From Methanospirillum hungatei (GTDB lineage Archaea; Halobacteriota; Methanomicrobia; Methanomicrobiales; Methanospirillaceae): a DNA stretch of 6,309 bases. The position numbers and the translations under genes were made by a program. Location of the stretch: NCBI GenBank assembly GCA_003251955.1, contig QKDV01000068.1, positions 1 through 6,309 of the forward strand, written 5' to 3'. The notes beneath the pieces are model-generated. The model saw only the letters and a program-made list of their open reading frames with translations. It did no database searches and had not been told where the DNA came from. How positions within the stretch are numbered: position 1 is the stretch's first letter; each line of letters starts with the position of its first letter. Of this stretch, positions 5,050 to 6,309 are shown piece after piece.

Positions 5050-5805
5050 ATGAACAGTAGATCTACAGAGGAGCAGGAATTAACAGGCGAGGACCTCCGG
5101 GTATATTATCAGGTCCTGCTCGCCTCGTTTGGTGAGCGTGGCTGGTGGCCAGCTGACGGATGGTTTGAAACAATTGTTGGTACCGTTCTGGCTCAGAATG
5201 TCTCATGGAGCGGGGCATCACAGGCAGTGCGGTCACTAAAGGATGCCGGATTTCTTGACCCAGCGCATATCCTACAAAACTCCCCCAAAACGATTGCACC
5301 GTTGATCAGATCATCACGTTATTATAACCAGAAAGCGGAACGCCTGCAGGAATTTGTCAGATTCTTCTTTGAGCAATATAATGGTGACAGCACCCTGATG
5401 AACAAGGAAGATACATCCACTCTTCGCGGATTCCTGCTTGAACTCAAGGGGTTCGGGCCAGAAACGGTTGACTCTATTCTTCTCTATGCATGTGAAAAGC
5501 CAGTCTTCGTTGTTGATGCATATACGAGAAGAATAGGTTCAAGGATCGGATGGTTTGATGCAGACATATCATACCAGCAGATGCAGGATTTTTTTACCAT
5601 AAGGCTGGAGTCCGATACGAAACTCTTCAACGACTTTCACGCCCAGCTCGTATTCCTGGGAAATACAATCTGCAAAACCAGGCCATTATGCAGTTCCTGC
5701 CCATTAAGAAAAATGGAGAGTAAACTTAGTTGTAGATACGTGAAGCCTGTTGATCAAAAAGAACAAAAAAGCAGGAGCAAAATCAGGATCAGCCATGGGT
5801 CATGA
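5050..5805 (+). CDS. Endonuclease III-related DNA glycosylase (HhH-GPD, COG2231/MagIII-like)
   Basis: The 251-residue product is a helix-hairpin-helix base-excision glycosylase. Visible motifs: GWWPADGWFETIVGTVLAQN at 31-50, RYYNQKAERLQEF (90-102), the hairpin LKGFGPETVDSILLYAC (132-148), and the catalytic aspartate D156 in VVDAYTRRIG. The WWP start, the YNQKAxRL motif and the hairpin followed by CYAC/LYAC-type sequence resemble the MagIII group (Helicobacter 3-methyladenine glycosylase) more than classical Nth. The catalytic lysine of Nth (GxKT in the hairpin) is replaced by Glu138 (GPET), so it is probably a monofunctional glycosylase without lyase activity. Four C-terminal cysteines (C208, C214, C217, C228) give C-x5-C-x2-C-x10-C, a variant of the 4Fe-4S loop. 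The tail from 229 is basic. I chose the ATG at 5050; an in-frame TTG at 4999 would overlap the previous gene. It overlaps the membrane-protein gene by 11 bases. Confidence 0.88.
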   Translation: MNSRSTEEQELTGEDLRVYYQVLLASFGERGWWPADGWFETIVGTVLAQNVSWSGASQAVRSLKDAGFLDPAHILQNSPKTIAPLIRSSRYYNQKAERLQEFVRFFFEQYNGDSTLMNKEDTSTLRGFLLELKGFGPETVDSILLYACEKPVFVVDAYTRRIGSRIGWFDADISYQQMQDFFTIRLESDTKLFNDFHAQLVFLGNTICKTRPLCSSCPLRKMESKLSCRYVKPVDQKEQKSRSKIRISHGS

Positions 5806-6309
5806 TGTGATATCTTCCATTGACGAGGCAATGAACAGGACGTGGAACCTGCTCTGGCCCCCACGAACAGGAGTCTGGATCCGTCTCGCCATAATTGCCC
5901 TTTTCCTCGGCGGTGTTGTGATCAACCCCTTTAGGGCCGAGCCAACACAGACAGGGGTTCCAGTCAGTCTGTCCTGTCCGGCAACGATCACAGGATACAC
6001 AGATCTCCTGATGACGCTCGCTGCCGGCTTGATGATAGCAGGAATGATATATGTGGTGATCAGTTCTTTGCTCCAGTTCATCTTTGTGGACTGTATTTCC
6101 ACAAACATCATCATTCTCACCAGGACAATTAGGCTCCGATGGGGAAAAGGCATCAGGCTCGTCGGGTTTTACCTCATTCTCCTTCTGATCATTCTTGTCT
6201 CCATGATAGTGCTGACCCTCATGATCCTTGTACCGGGGATGCAGGCCGAAGATTTCAATCTCGCAAGATACATGATCCTGATCATCGAGACATTGCTTGC
6301 TTTGCTTAT
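5795..6309 (+). CDS. Integral membrane protein, possibly DUF7544-like (3' end outside window)
   Basis: The frame starts at ATG 5795 and stays open to the window edge (171 full codons). It begins MGHDVISSIDEAMNRTWNLLWP, an amphipathic cytoplasmic stretch. Hydrophobic segments follow at about 28-46, 70-92 running into FIFVDC, 120-147, and 157 onward. Between the second and third is a basic loop (TRTIRLRWGKGIRL, 109-122). The pattern of an FVD/E segment followed by a basic RWGKGIRLVGF stretch recalls multi-pass archaeal membrane proteins of unknown function annotated as DUF7544, but this is a weak recollection-level match. AGGATC lies 4 bases before the ATG, and the start overlaps the end of the glycosylase gene by 11 bases, implying co-transcription. 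There is no signal peptide cleavage site. Function is unknown. Confidence 0.8.
   Translation, partial: MGHDVISSIDEAMNRTWNLLWPPRTGVWIRLAIIALFLGGVVINPFRAEPTQTGVPVSLSCPATITGYTDLLMTLAAGLMIAGMIYVVISSLLQFIFVDCISTNIIILTRTIRLRWGKGIRLVGFYLILLLIILVSMIVLTLMILVPGMQAEDFNLARYMILIIETLLALL

Noticed and set aside
5800..6153. A 117-codon minus-strand open frame at the right end
   Set aside because: It is a shadow of the plus-strand membrane-protein gene, which has coherent hydrophobic segments, a ribosome site and operon context.
1..6309. Mobile elements, CRISPR arrays, tRNA or rRNA genes, toxin-antitoxin or defence genes
   Set aside because: Reading both strands I found no direct-repeat array, transposase motif, tRNA-like cloverleaf or defence-type domain; essentially all space is taken by housekeeping genes.

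Overview
The window looks like chromosomal core DNA of a methanogenic euryarchaeon, most likely of the Methanomicrobiales. It carries an archaeal 20S proteasome beta subunit, the archaeal termination nuclease aCPSF1/FttA, a Sec61-beta translocon subunit and the coenzyme F420 gamma-glutamyl ligase CofE. Promoters have archaeal TATA boxes rather than bacterial -35/-10 elements. Coding density is very high: no gene-free stretch exceeds about 145 bases. I see no mobile element, CRISPR array, tRNA or rRNA.

Layout. Minus strand, read right to left from about 3650: a metal-dependent amidohydrolase of the nucleobase/nucleoside deaminase type, an ATP-binding-type universal stress protein, and a protein with four CBS domains. 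These three have gaps of 11 and 26 bases and look like one operon. After an 84-nt or 94-nt gap holding an imperfect inverted repeat and a TATA box come psmB and the 5' part of the aCPSF1/FttA gene, which runs off the left edge. A 43-base gap with two U6 tracts separates psmB from aCPSF1. Plus strand, 3703-3864: secG (Sec61 beta), divergent from the amidohydrolase. Their start codons lie exactly equidistant from one TTTAAA box. cofE follows on the minus strand; its stop codon overlaps that of secG. From 4758 onward on the plus strand there is a small zinc-ribbon protein, a MagIII-like endonuclease III-family DNA glycosylase, and the start of an integral membrane protein that runs off the right edge. 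The last two genes overlap by 11 bases.

How the parts relate. PsmB and aCPSF1 are general housekeeping functions (protein turnover, mRNA 3'-end formation and termination). CofE makes the hydride carrier F420 used in methanogenesis. The amidohydrolase-Usp-CBS cluster combines a probable nucleoside-type hydrolase with two adenine-nucleotide-binding sensor folds, which suggests a nucleotide-status or stress function, but the substrate is unknown. The zinc-ribbon/glycosylase/membrane group suggests base-excision repair of alkylated bases plus two genes of unknown role.

I found no clear undescribed system. The observations most worth checking are the symmetric bidirectional promoter, the U-tracts in front of the termination-factor gene, the inverted repeat upstream of psmB, and the glycosylase with altered catalytic and cluster motifs.
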